A DNA stretch of 64,000 bases from positions 1 through 64,000 of the forward strand of contig SIRU01000062.1 in the NCBI GenBank assembly GCA_004366385.1, given 5' to 3'. Below are positions 1-7,126 of the stretch, in pieces (the first letter of the stretch is position 1; each line of letters starts with the position of its first letter). Below the pieces are notes generated by a model that ran no database searches, was not told where the DNA came from, and was given only the letters and a program-made list of their open reading frames with translations. The position numbers and the translations under genes are program-made. This stretch comes from Actinomycetota bacterium (GTDB lineage Bacteria; Actinomycetota; Thermoleophilia; Gaiellales; Gaiellaceae).

Positions 1-648
1 TTCGAGGCGCTCGCGCGCGGCGACGCCACGATCCACGCGCCCGTCCACGTCGACTCGCTGCGCCATGTCCTCGACGGGGAGCCGGAGGGCGTCGAGCGCG
101 CCGGCCCGTGGGCGTTCTCACGTACCTGGCTGCACGAGCTGGAGCGCGACCTCCGCGCCCGCATCGCCGCCGCCGACCCGATCGACCCGGGCGTCGCACC
201 TCCCCCCGAGCCGTGGTCAGCGGACGTCCTCCCGCTACTTCCCTTCGAGCTCCGCGGCGCGAAGCTGTACGAGCCGGGCGCGACCGCGTCCCTCGGCGCG
301 CGCGAAGAGGAGGCGGCCACGCTGGAGCACGAGGTCGCCGAGGCCGGCATGCGCGTGACCAAGATCGAGGACGGCGAGCTCGCGCGGTTCCTCGAGACGC
401 GCGGCGCCCTCGTCAGGCTCGGCCCCAAGCACGCGATCTCGCGCGAGGCCTACGAGCGCGCGCGGGAGGCGCTCTTCACCGAGTGCGCGGCGGCAGGAGA
501 CATAGCGCTCGCCCGCTTCCGCGACCTCGTCGGCACGGGCCGGCGCGACGCGCAGCTCCTGCTGGAGCGCTTCGATCGCGACGGGCTCACGCGCCGCGTC
601 GGAGACCGGCGAGTCCTGCGGCGGGCGGCTACGAGCAGGCGGTCGTAG
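1..648 (+). CDS. selB: Selenocysteine-specific elongation factor SelB, C-terminal part (5' truncated by window edge)
   Basis: The frame is open from base 1 to the TAG at 646-648, giving the last 215 residues. SelB is the EF-Tu-like GTPase that carries Sec-tRNA to an in-frame UGA; its C-terminal winged-helix repeats bind the SECIS hairpin in the mRNA. The GTPase domains lie left of the window. What is visible is the winged-helix region, ending in the family signature FRDLVGTGRRDAQLLLERFD followed by GLTRRVGDRRVLR, very like the last SelB winged helix. A tRNA-Sec gene at 7994-8086 and a UGA-containing peroxidase gene at 1009-1569 lie close by, which supports the call. The 3' end overlaps the convergent prepilin gene by 20 bases. 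selA and selD are not in view and may lie to the left. Confidence 0.88.
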   Translation, partial: FEALARGDATIHAPVHVDSLRHVLDGEPEGVERAGPWAFSRTWLHELERDLRARIAAADPIDPGVAPPPEPWSADVLPLLPFELRGAKLYEPGATASLGAREEEAATLEHEVAEAGMRVTKIEDGELARFLETRGALVRLGPKHAISREAYERAREALFTECAAAGDIALARFRDLVGTGRRDAQLLLERFDRDGLTRRVGDRRVLRRAATSRRS

Positions 649-985
649 TCAGGTCGCCGTCGGGCCCGTCCTTGTACCAGGCCCGTCCGGCCGAGACCGC
701 TCGGATGCAGTAGCCCGCGTCGTCGGCCGAGAGGATCTCGAACCCGTGGATGCCAGGGCTGTAGGTCGCCCGCAGCGCGGCGAGCGTCATCCCGGAGTAC
801 GTGCCCGCGTCCGCGCGGTACGACTCGATCGCCGGGACCGCGACGCGGAGGTTCGAGCGGGCGGTCGCGTCCCCGGCGCGCTCGCGTGCGGAGCTGTGGA
901 ACCCGACGGCCAGCGCGAGCAGTGTCGTGATGATCGCGAGCACGACGATCAGCTCGACGAGCGTGAATCCGTCCTCTCCCCGCAT
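629..985 (-). CDS. Type IV prepilin-like protein (N-methylation motif)
   Basis: A short protein of 118 residues that starts MRGEDGFTLVELIVVLAII. This is the class III signal: a short basic/acidic leader, cleavage after Gly by prepilin peptidase, then Phe-1, Glu+5 and a hydrophobic helix. The rest is a small pseudopilin-type globular domain ending ...GDLTTTACS, with two cysteines (in YCIRA and near the C-terminus) that could form the usual C-terminal disulfide loop. The start at 985 places the leader correctly; an upstream in-frame start at 1012 would add nine residues. No other pilus assembly genes are visible, so it is an orphan pilin or type II secretion-like pseudopilin. Its 3' end overlaps selB tail to tail. 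Confidence 0.8.
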   Translation of the reverse strand: MRGEDGFTLVELIVVLAIITTLLALAVGFHSSARERAGDATARSNLRVAVPAIESYRADAGTYSGMTLAALRATYSPGIHGFEILSADDAGYCIRAVSAGRAWYKDGPDGDLTTTACS

Positions 986-1008
986 GCCGCCTCTATCGGC
1001 GGCGAGCG

Positions 1009-1569
1009 TCACTCACTTGAGGGATGCCAGTCCGGCTCGTCCTCGATCCCCACGCCGTCGGCGACCCGGGTCACGTAGTTGAAGTAGCCGACGACCTGGA
1101 TCGCGTCCGAGATCGCCGCGTCGTCCAGCCCGTGCGGACGGAGAGCGTCGATGTCCGCCTGTTCGATCTCGGCGGCGAGGTGCGTCAGCTTCACCGCGAG
1201 CTCGCAGAGCGCACGCTCGCGCGGGGAGAGCTCGGCAGCACGCCAGTCGTGCGCGACGTGTGCTGCGAGCTCGGCTGCTGCGCCCTCGGCACGGAGGTCG
1301 TCGGCGTGCGCCTGCGTTCAGTAGTGGCAGCTCTGCTCGGCGGACGCCACGGTCGCGAGCAGCTCGCGCTCTTGTCGCGAGAGCCCCGACTCGCCGAACA
1401 TGATCTCCCGGTACAGGGCCATCGACGCCTTGAGCACGCCCGGCCGCAGGCTCATCGCCTTCACGATGTTGAAGACCTTCCCCGCGCGCTCGAGCGCCGC
1501 GTCGTACTCCTCCCGGAGCTCCCCCTCGGCCTCGTCCTCGTCGATGAGGCGGATGAACGGGCGAGGCAA
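1009..1569 (-). CDS. AhpD-like peroxidase-related selenoprotein (UGA = Sec at codon 84)
   Basis: The reading frame from TTG 1569 to TGA 1009 contains one internal TGA at 1318-1320. Before it the protein reads ...ERELLATVASAEQSCHY; after it the same frame continues TQAHADDLRAEG... and ends VADGVGIEDEPDWHPSSE. Both halves match one family, the AhpD/carboxymuconolactone decarboxylase 'peroxidase-related enzyme' group, and together give its normal length of about 186 residues. The active site is therefore Cys81-His-Tyr-Sec84 with His88, aligning with the CxxC...H motif of AhpD (peroxidatic Cys and activating His four residues on). The UGA replaces exactly the catalytic Cys. Family members reduce hydroperoxides, often using thiol partners; the substrate is unknown here. 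TTG is the only usable start: the mmsA TAG lies in frame 9 nt upstream and no ATG or GTG follows nearby. The gene is downstream of mmsA and likely cotranscribed. Without recoding it would be called as two broken genes. Confidence 0.87.
1289..1309 (-). promoter_or_regulatory. Candidate bacterial SECIS hairpin just after the UGA codon
   Basis: In the mRNA, 8 nt after the UGA, GCACG (1309-1305) can pair with CGUGC (1293-1289) around an 11-nt loop. A bulged extra pair with the next C is possible. Position within about 10-30 nt of the UGA fits bacterial SECIS elements read by SelB. The exact fold was judged by eye and the apical loop does not copy the E. coli fdhF loop, so this is a candidate only. 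Confidence 0.4.
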
Positions 1570-1582
1570 GCCTCGCCCCTAC
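1558..1582 (-). repeat. GGCGAGGC palindrome (family R), between mmsA and the selenoprotein gene
   Basis: A perfect inverted repeat of GGGCGAGGC and GCCTCGCCC (1559-1567, 1570-1578) around AA. On the minus strand the mmsA stop TAG forms its left edge, and the TTG start of the next gene lies in its centre. Related copies are at 15885, 18596, 22731, 39676 and 46010. Confidence 0.8.
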
Positions 1583-3090
1583 CGAGTCTGCGGGAAGCCG
1601 AGGTCGACCTTGCTCGTCGCCGGGTCCGGCCAGCGGCTCGTGACTGCCTTCGTGCGCGTGTAGAAGTCGATGCCCTCCGGGCCGTAGATGTGCCGGTCGC
1701 CGAAGAGCGAGCTCTTCCACCCGCCGAACGAGTAGTACGCCACGGGCACCGGGATCGGGACGTTGATCCCGACCATCCCCACGTTCACGTCGAACTGGAA
1801 CGCACGTGCGACGCCGCCGTCCCGGGTGAAGAGCGCGACCCCGTTCCCGTACGGGTTGTCGTTCACGAGCCGGAGCGCCTCGTCGTAGGTCGGCACGCGC
1901 ACGACCGACAGCACCGGGCCGAAGATCTCGTCGCGGTAGGCGTCCATCTCCGGCGTCACGTCGTCGAGCAGCGAGACGCCGAGGAAGAAGCCGTCCCCGT
2001 CGGGCGCCGTCTCGCGGCCGTCCGCGACCAGCGTGGCGCCCTGCTCCGGCCCGGAGTCGAGGTACGACGCGACCTTGTCGCGGTGCTCGCGCGTGACGAG
2101 CGGGCCCATCTCCGAGGTCGGGTCGAAGCCGTCGCCGACCTTCACGTTCGGCAGCCGCTGCTTGATCGCCTCCACGAGCGGGTCGGCGGAGTCGCCGACC
2201 GCCACCACCACCGACACCGCCATGCAGCGCTCGCCCGCGGAGCCGTACGCCGCGCTCACGGCCGCGTCCGCGGCCATGTCGAGGTCCGCGTCCGGGAGCA
2301 CGACCATGTGGTTCTTCGCGCCGCCGAGCGCCTGCACGCGCTTCCCGTGCCTCGTCCCCGTCTCGTAGACGTAGCGCGCGATCGGGGTCGAGCCGACGAA
2401 GCTGACCGCGGCGATGCCCGGATGCTCGAGGATCGCGTCGACCGCGACCTTGTCGCCCTGGATTACGTTGAAGACGCCGTCCGGGAGCCCGGCCTCCTTC
2501 AGCAGCTCGGCGGTCAGGGTCGACGCGGACGGGTCCTTCTCCGACGGCTTCAGGATGAAGGCGTTCCCGCATGCGATCGCGGGCGCCCACATCCACATGG
2601 GCACCATCGCGGGGAAGTTGAACGGCGTGATCCCGGCCACGACGCCGAGCGGCTGGCGGATCGAGTACACGTCGATCCCGGTCGCCGCCTGCTCGGAGAA
2701 GCCGCCCTTGAGCAGGGTCGGGATCCCGCACACGTACTCGATCACCTCGAGGCCGCGCTGCACCTCGCCGAGCGCGTCCGAGAGCACCTTCCCGTGCTCG
2801 GCCGTGAGCAGGCGCGCGAGGTCCTCGCGGTGCTCGTCGAAGAGCGCGTAGATGCGGAAGAAGAGGTCGGCGCGCTTCGAGAGCGAGGTCGCGCGCCACG
2901 TGGTGAACGCCTCGCGCGCGACCGAGACTGCGCGGTCGAGCTCCTCGGCGCTCGCGAGGACGACCTCGCCGGTCTGCGCCCCGGTGGCGGGGTTGTAGAC
3001 GGGGCCCGTGCGCCCCGAGGTCCCCGCGACTGCCGCCCCTCCGATCCAGTGGTCGATGGTCTTGAGCTCGGTCGTGACCGCTGCGTTCAT
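1579..3090 (-). CDS. mmsA: CoA-acylating methylmalonate-semialdehyde dehydrogenase
   Basis: A 503-residue aldehyde dehydrogenase of the MmsA/IolA type, which converts methylmalonate or malonate semialdehyde plus CoA and NAD to propionyl- or acetyl-CoA in valine, thymine and inositol catabolism. Visible motifs are GVVAGITPFNFPAMVPMWMW (cofactor domain), FVGSTPIARYVYETG, ALGGAKNHMVV where other aldehyde dehydrogenases have a catalytic Glu (Asn is typical of this subfamily), and GSAGERCMA with the catalytic Cys near residue 289. Length matches the family. An SD-like GGGAGG lies just before the ATG, and a TAGTCT hexamer at 3121-3126 could be its -10. The selenoprotein gene follows after 9 bases. 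Confidence 0.93.
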   Translation of the reverse strand: MNAAVTTELKTIDHWIGGAAVAGTSGRTGPVYNPATGAQTGEVVLASAEELDRAVSVAREAFTTWRATSLSKRADLFFRIYALFDEHREDLARLLTAEHGKVLSDALGEVQRGLEVIEYVCGIPTLLKGGFSEQAATGIDVYSIRQPLGVVAGITPFNFPAMVPMWMWAPAIACGNAFILKPSEKDPSASTLTAELLKEAGLPDGVFNVIQGDKVAVDAILEHPGIAAVSFVGSTPIARYVYETGTRHGKRVQALGGAKNHMVVLPDADLDMAADAAVSAAYGSAGERCMAVSVVVAVGDSADPLVEAIKQRLPNVKVGDGFDPTSEMGPLVTREHRDKVASYLDSGPEQGATLVADGRETAPDGDGFFLGVSLLDDVTPEMDAYRDEIFGPVLSVVRVPTYDEALRLVNDNPYGNGVALFTRDGGVARAFQFDVNVGMVGINVPIPVPVAYYSFGGWKSSLFGDRHIYGPEGIDFYTRTKAVTSRWPDPATSKVDLGFPQTR

Positions 3091-3123
3091 ATCGCCTCCC
3101 GCGCGTCGTCCGGTCGCTCAAGA

Positions 3124-3783
3124 CTAGCGCGGTGCTCTCTCCGTGGCGGCGAGCGAAGCGGCGCCGAACGCGACCGAGAACGCGCGGCACCAGACCAGCA
3201 CGGTCGCGTCTCCCGCGAGCCGGAGGTCATCGGGGAGCGCGTACTGCTGGTTCCCGACGTTGCCCTTCAGGCGGGCGATCCGCGTGCCGCCCTCGACGTC
3301 CTCGGCACCTGCGCGCGGGACGACGTAGACGTACAGGTCGGGCCCGGGATCCGTGCGGAACTCGGTGAGCGTGAGCACGCGCGAGCCGCCGGGCTCCACC
3401 ACGCGCGCGGTGCCCTCCGTGGAGTGCGCAAGCGAGACGAACGAGCCCTGCGCGAGAGCCGGGCCGGTCGCCACCGTCTCGTTCACGGTCACGTCGCGCA
3501 TCGAGAGGAAGGCGAGCGCGCCGCCGATCACCACGAAGGTTCCGACCGCGACCGCCGAGACGGGAAGCCGGAGCGCGGGCCGGCGCCGCCAGACGGCGAC
3601 CGAGACGGCGAGCACGACCACGAACCAGAGGCCGGTCAGCACCATGGAGACGGCGAAGTCGTCCGTGACCTTCCCGCCGGCGACCCAGATCCCGAGCAGG
3701 ACGACGATCGCCGTGACGGGCGCGAGCAGCACCCGTAGCCACGGCGTGGGCAGCCAGGGGGCGGGGCGTGCGTCGACGGCCAT
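3124..3783 (-). CDS. Membrane-anchored DM13-domain protein
   Basis: A 219-residue protein with three predicted membrane helices in the first half (about residues 16-37, 45-68 and 74-96). A C-terminal DM13 domain follows (about 105-210): LAQGSFVSLAHSTEGTARVV, then LTLTEFRTDPGPDLYVYVVP, LKGNVGNQQYALPDDL and VLVWCRAFSVAFGAASL. The Cys at about 199 is the conserved DM13 cysteine. DM13 domains are proposed to act in electron transfer or redox at the cell surface; the role here is unknown. The domain probably faces outside, as the helices precede it. The gene stands alone between mmsA and a divergent small gene. Confidence 0.8.
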   Translation of the reverse strand: MAVDARPAPWLPTPWLRVLLAPVTAIVVLLGIWVAGGKVTDDFAVSMVLTGLWFVVVLAVSVAVWRRRPALRLPVSAVAVGTFVVIGGALAFLSMRDVTVNETVATGPALAQGSFVSLAHSTEGTARVVEPGGSRVLTLTEFRTDPGPDLYVYVVPRAGAEDVEGGTRIARLKGNVGNQQYALPDDLRLAGDATVLVWCRAFSVAFGAASLAATERAPR

Positions 3784-3864
3784 GCGCGTACCGTCGCCGG
3801 CCGCGCGGCGGCGTTACACGCAGCCGGGTCTCAGGAGGCCCGCGGAGCGTCCGATAACCGAACC

Positions 3865-4107
3865 GTGGGCACCGAGCCGAGACGACTGGAGCGGCTGACG
3901 GCGGAAGAGCGCTCGCTGTCGGCGCAGCGCCGCCGGCTCCAGGACCGCATCGACTTCCTGCGCTCCGGCGGGCGCGGGCCGGACGACGACGTGACGGAAC
4001 TGCTCGACGAGCTCCTCCGGCGCGAGCGTGAGCTCTCCGAGCGGCGCCGCGAGCTGCACGAGGAGATCGAGCTCGCGCGCGTCGAGCTGCTCCGCCGGCG
4101 CGGCTAG
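3865..4107 (+). CDS. RsiG-like small coiled-coil protein, putative c-di-GMP-binding anti-sigma factor
   Basis: An 80-residue, almost wholly helical and charged protein (GTG start). Residues 15-30 match the published RsiG c-di-GMP motif E(X)3S(X)2R(X)3Q(X)3D exactly: E15, S19, R22, Q26, D30. A second helix after a Gly-Pro turn (about residues 34-42) carries a degenerate copy with the same spacing: E54, S58, R61, H65, E69. In Streptomyces, RsiG binds c-di-GMP through two such motifs on an antiparallel coiled coil and holds the sigma factor WhiG. Rubrobacter has a shorter RsiG with one motif that dimerises. This protein looks like an intermediate helical hairpin. No WhiG-type sigma gene is in the window, so its partner is unknown. 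Its stop shares the tetranucleotide CTAG with the convergent ATP-grasp gene. Confidence 0.72.
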   Translation: MGTEPRRLERLTAEERSLSAQRRRLQDRIDFLRSGGRGPDDDVTELLDELLRRERELSERRRELHEEIELARVELLRRRG

Positions 4108-5210
4108 CCGGCGGCCTTCGTCTTGGTCTTCGCCTGGTGCGGCGGGCGCCTGATCACCGCGTCGTCGGCCGGGAAGTAGATCGACTCGTGATCGTCCTCC
4201 CAGCGGACGCGGAAGCGCTCGTGGCCCGGCTCGCCGAGCACCTCGAGGATGACCGCGGTGCGCGGGGAGTCGCCGACCGAGTGGCCGGTGATGACGATCT
4301 CGTCTCCGGGACGGGCGGGCTCGCCTCGCATGCTCTTGGGCATGGCTCGCTCCTTCCTGACGTCGTCTTCCAGTATGGCGTGCTCGATGCCGAGGGCGTC
4401 GGCGATCGCCGCGTACGGATCGGGCCAGCCGGGGACGGCGTAGCGCCCGTCGAAGTCCACGGCGCCGTTCAGCTCCAGCACGACCCAGCCGTCTCCGGAC
4501 GGGAGGAGGTCGACGCCGCCGAAGTCGAGCCCGACCGCCTGGGCCGCCCGGATCCCCAGCTCGCACGCCGCCGCCGGCACGTCCGCGCTGGCGAAGCTGC
4601 CGCCGAGGCTGATGTTCGTCCGCCACTCCGACTCCGCCGCGATGCGCCGGGCCGCGCCGGCCACGCGCCCGCCGGCGACGACGAGCCTGAGATCCTCGCG
4701 CACCGGGCCGACGAGCTCCTGCACGAGCGCGCCGTGCTTGCGGCACCACGGGCGGTCGCGCACGAGCGCAAGCGTCTCCTCGAGCTCCTCGCGGTCACGG
4801 CAGCGGAAGACGTCGTGTCCCCAGCTGCCGAACCGCGGCTTGAGCACGCACGGGAACGGGACCGCGTGCAGGCGCCCGCCCGCCTCGACGTGGCACGTCC
4901 ACGGATGGGGCAGCGATGCCGCCTCGAGCCGCTCGCAGGTGAGCAGCTTGTCGTGCGCCGCGAGGAGCGCGGCCGGGCGGTTGAGGACCCGGACGCCGCG
5001 CTCCTCGAGCGCCTCGACGACCTCCAGCCCCGGCTCGACGCCGTCGAGCGAGGGGAGGACGTCGAGGCGTGTGATCGCGACGTCGCCCGGCCCGAGGACG
5101 TCCGGCGCCTCCTCGGGCCGGAGCGTGCAGGAGGCGATCCCCAACGCCCGCCACGCCTGCACGAGTTCCCAGTTCGTGCGCGTCGGAGTCGCGAGGATCG
5201 CCACGCTCAT
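4104..5210 (-). CDS. RimK-like ATP-grasp protein fused in frame to a DUF1918 domain
   Basis: A 368-residue protein. Residues about 1-285 form an ATP-grasp ligase of the RimK/glutathione-synthetase type: LLAAHDKLLTCERLEAASLP (lid and N-domain), FPCVLKPRFGSWGHDVF (ATP-binding Lys, Gly-rich loop), VVLELNGAVDF (metal-binding Glu/Asn). Such enzymes join a carboxylate to an amine through an acyl-phosphate; the substrate is unknown. Residues about 290-368 are a complete DUF1918 domain (RPGDEIVITGHSVGD, FRVRWEDDHESIYFPADDAV), usually a free small protein. No stop separates the two, and a strong internal AGGAAGGAG sits 7 nt before an in-frame ATG at 4343, so the domain may also be made separately. The 3' end shares CTAG with the RsiG-like gene. 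Confidence 0.82.
   Translation of the reverse strand: MSVAILATPTRTNWELVQAWRALGIASCTLRPEEAPDVLGPGDVAITRLDVLPSLDGVEPGLEVVEALEERGVRVLNRPAALLAAHDKLLTCERLEAASLPHPWTCHVEAGGRLHAVPFPCVLKPRFGSWGHDVFRCRDREELEETLALVRDRPWCRKHGALVQELVGPVREDLRLVVAGGRVAGAARRIAAESEWRTNISLGGSFASADVPAAACELGIRAAQAVGLDFGGVDLLPSGDGWVVLELNGAVDFDGRYAVPGWPDPYAAIADALGIEHAILEDDVRKERAMPKSMRGEPARPGDEIVITGHSVGDSPRTAVILEVLGEPGHERFRVRWEDDHESIYFPADDAVIRRPPHQAKTKTKAAG
4341..4358 (-). promoter_or_regulatory. Internal ribosome binding site before the DUF1918 part
   Basis: On the minus strand AGGAAGGAG (4358-4350) lies 6-7 nt upstream of ATG 4343-4341, in frame with the ATP-grasp gene. It is one of the strongest SD sequences in the window and would start a 79-residue DUF1918 protein. 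Confidence 0.6.
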
Positions 5211-5275
5211 GGCTCCAGGCTCGCGCGCCCGCGGGGATGCGGCATCGGGGTCGACCCGGATGCCGCCTGCGGGTT

Positions 5276-6466
5276 TCAGGCCGGGATGACGAGGCTCGCG
5301 AGGTCGCGCGGGTAGTACGTGAGGATCTCGATGCCGTCGTCCGTCACGAGCACGGTGTCCGAGTGCCGGTACCCGCCGAGCTCCGGGTCATAGAGACCCG
5401 GTTCGACCGTGAACACCATCCCGGGCCGGATCTCCGTGTGGTCGCCGGAGTCGAGGAACGGGCCCTCGTGATAGCGCAGGCCGATCGCGTGGCCGGTGTG
5501 GTGGCGCCAGTGCGCGAAGAGGTCGTGCTGCGCGAAGTACGAGCGCACGGCCTTGTCCACGTCCGAGCAGAGCGCGCCGGGCCGGATCGCGTCGAACGCC
5601 GTCTCCTGGAGCGCCTTCATGTGCCCGAACAGGCGCGCCTGGTCGTCCGTCGGCTCGCCGACGAACATCGTCCGCTCGAGCTCCGAGAGGTACCCCCACA
5701 CCGGCGCACTCGCACCGGTCACGAGCACGTCTCCCTGCTCGAACACGATGTTCCCGGCGAGCGCGTGCGGGACGGCGGAGTTGCGCCCGATCTGGCCCCG
5801 GTAGCCCGCGTGCGCGCCGCCGCGCCCCCAGCTCTGCGCGCGGTAGATCTCCCCGATCGCGTCGGGCGTCGCGCAGGTCGCCTCCGCGCTCGCGCGCTGC
5901 TCGACCTCGGTCTCCGTGACCCCGGGCTTCGTATAGCGCTGGAGGAGGCGGTGCGCGAGGTTCGACCAACGGACGCTCTCCTTGACGAGCGCGATCTCGG
6001 CCTCGGACTTGACAGCCATCTGCTCCTCGATCTGCTCGACCACCCGCACGACCTCCCCGCCCGAGAGCTCGGACAAGGAGGGCCCGCGGTAGCCTAGGAT
6101 CCACGGGTAGCCGTCCTGGTCGGCGCCGATCGTCCCCTTCAGGGCGAGCGCTTCGAGCGCGCGCTCGAGCGCGGCCTCCGAGCGCGGCTCGCCCGGGTAC
6201 TCGTCGTAGTGCTCGACGCGGTCGAAGACACCCTTGGCCTGCGCGTGCTCGACCTCGAGCCGCGGCACGACGAGCGCGCGCGTCCCGTCCCCGCCGAGCA
6301 CGAGCGCGATCGGCCGCTCGGTCGGCGCGAACGCGAAGCCGGCGTAGTAGAGGACGTAGTACGGGTCGAAGAGAACGACGCCCGAGACCTCCCCGGAGAC
6401 CCGCTCGAGGAGCGCGTCGCAGCGCGCGCGGTGCTCCTCCGCCGAGATCGCGAGCGAGGTGACCAC
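5276..6466 (-). CDS. M24 (creatinase/prolidase-fold) family protein, metal ligands incomplete
   Basis: A 396-residue creatinase-type protein: N-terminal domain (about 1-150, VVLFDPYYVLYYAGFAFAPT) and a C-terminal pita-bread domain. The GHAIGLRYHEGPF and TVEPGLYD motifs keep one His and one Glu. The usual two Asp of GDxxxxDxGxxYxGYxxDxTRT are Gly and Glu here (LVTGASAPVWGYLSELERT), and the last Glu of RxEDTVLVT is Ser (YRHSDTVLV). Three of five metal ligands are thus altered, as in metal-free creatinase, so a hydrolase other than aminopeptidase is likely. The GTG start at 6466 is chosen because a TAGGCT hexamer sits 8 nt upstream and longer forms would run into the divergent gene. Confidence 0.78.
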   Translation of the reverse strand: MVTSLAISAEEHRARCDALLERVSGEVSGVVLFDPYYVLYYAGFAFAPTERPIALVLGGDGTRALVVPRLEVEHAQAKGVFDRVEHYDEYPGEPRSEAALERALEALALKGTIGADQDGYPWILGYRGPSLSELSGGEVVRVVEQIEEQMAVKSEAEIALVKESVRWSNLAHRLLQRYTKPGVTETEVEQRASAEATCATPDAIGEIYRAQSWGRGGAHAGYRGQIGRNSAVPHALAGNIVFEQGDVLVTGASAPVWGYLSELERTMFVGEPTDDQARLFGHMKALQETAFDAIRPGALCSDVDKAVRSYFAQHDLFAHWRHHTGHAIGLRYHEGPFLDSGDHTEIRPGMVFTVEPGLYDPELGGYRHSDTVLVTDDGIEILTYYPRDLASLVIPA

Positions 6467-6474
6467 GAGGCAGG

Positions 6475-6480
6475 AGCCTA
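6475..6480 (-). promoter_or_regulatory. -10-like hexamer TAGGCT for a leaderless M24 gene
   Basis: TAGGCT ends 8 nt before the GTG start at 6466. It faces the divergent TACCCT at 6491-6496. Confidence 0.45.
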
Positions 6481-6490
6481 CTCGCGCGGG

Positions 6491-6496
6491 TACCCT
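6491..6496 (+). promoter_or_regulatory. -10-like hexamer TACCCT for the secreted-protein gene
   Basis: TACCCT lies 10 nt before the GTG at 6507, giving a nearly leaderless transcript. Confidence 0.45.
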
Positions 6497-6506
6497 GGGT
6501 CGCGGA

Positions 6507-7124
6507 GTGAGGGGGCTCCTCGCGTCAGCCGCGATTCTCTGCGCGGTGCTGAGCGGCACCGCGAATGCCGCAGGCAGCCCCGGGTTCACCTACGACCGGG
6601 AGCTCGGGCGCATCGCACGCGAGACGCTGTGGCGCGCCACCGAGCCCGAGCGCCAGGTGAAGCGGGCAGAGGTCTACCGCGCGTACGTGCGCTGCTACCG
6701 CAGCACGCGGGCCTTCGAGCGGGAGTTCGAGCGGCGCTACGGCGTGTCCGCGAAGAGCGTCATCGCGTTCTACGCCGGTCGCACGGACGTGTTCCTGCGG
6801 CATACGACCTGCCGCAACGTCCACCTCTTCGTCTCCGGCCGGCACACGCTGATCACGTCGGCCGCGTTCTCGATCCTCCTGCACGAGGTGCTGCACCGGC
6901 AGGGCGTCCGAGACGAGCGGATCACGACGTGCCTCGCCAACGCCGCCGTGGCCACGGGGACGGAGTGGCTCGGCTTCTCGAAACCGCGCGCAGTGCGCGC
7001 TCGCGACCTCGCGTTTGCCTTCACCAAGCGATACTCCCCGCGGGAGTACCGCATGGGAAAGCCGCACTGCATGCTGCTGAACCGCCGCACCGACTGGCCG
7101 GACCACCGCATCCCGGGCCGCTGA
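6507..7124 (+). CDS. Secreted protein of unknown function
   Basis: Starting at GTG 6507 the product (about 205 residues) begins with a signal peptide: a short basic start, a hydrophobic stretch ASAAILCAVLSG and a likely cleavage after TANAA. The mature part has several Cys and the segment SAAFSILLHEVLHRQGVRDER. That is a possible HExxH-like zinc motif, except that it reads H-E-V-L-H, i.e. a true HExxH. This suggests a putative metallopeptidase-like fold, with TTCLANAAVATGTEWLG following. I do not recognise the family; a zinc protease is a guess from this motif only. An upstream ATG at 6459 would overlap the divergent M24 gene and spoil the signal peptide. The next gene starts 2 bases downstream. 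Confidence 0.7.
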   Translation: MRGLLASAAILCAVLSGTANAAGSPGFTYDRELGRIARETLWRATEPERQVKRAEVYRAYVRCYRSTRAFEREFERRYGVSAKSVIAFYAGRTDVFLRHTTCRNVHLFVSGRHTLITSAAFSILLHEVLHRQGVRDERITTCLANAAVATGTEWLGFSKPRAVRARDLAFAFTKRYSPREYRMGKPHCMLLNRRTDWPDHRIPGR

Positions 7125-7126
7125 CG

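Noticed and set aside
1009-1194. A separate 61-residue gene downstream of a truncated peroxidase
   Set aside because: It is the C-terminal part of the same protein after the in-frame UGA; the intervening codons are open and match the family.
1013-3190. Very long open frames overlapping mmsA (also 1024-3738 on the plus strand)
   Set aside because: They are Arg/Ala/Gly-rich shadow frames typical of GC-rich DNA and match no family, whereas mmsA and its neighbours are clear.
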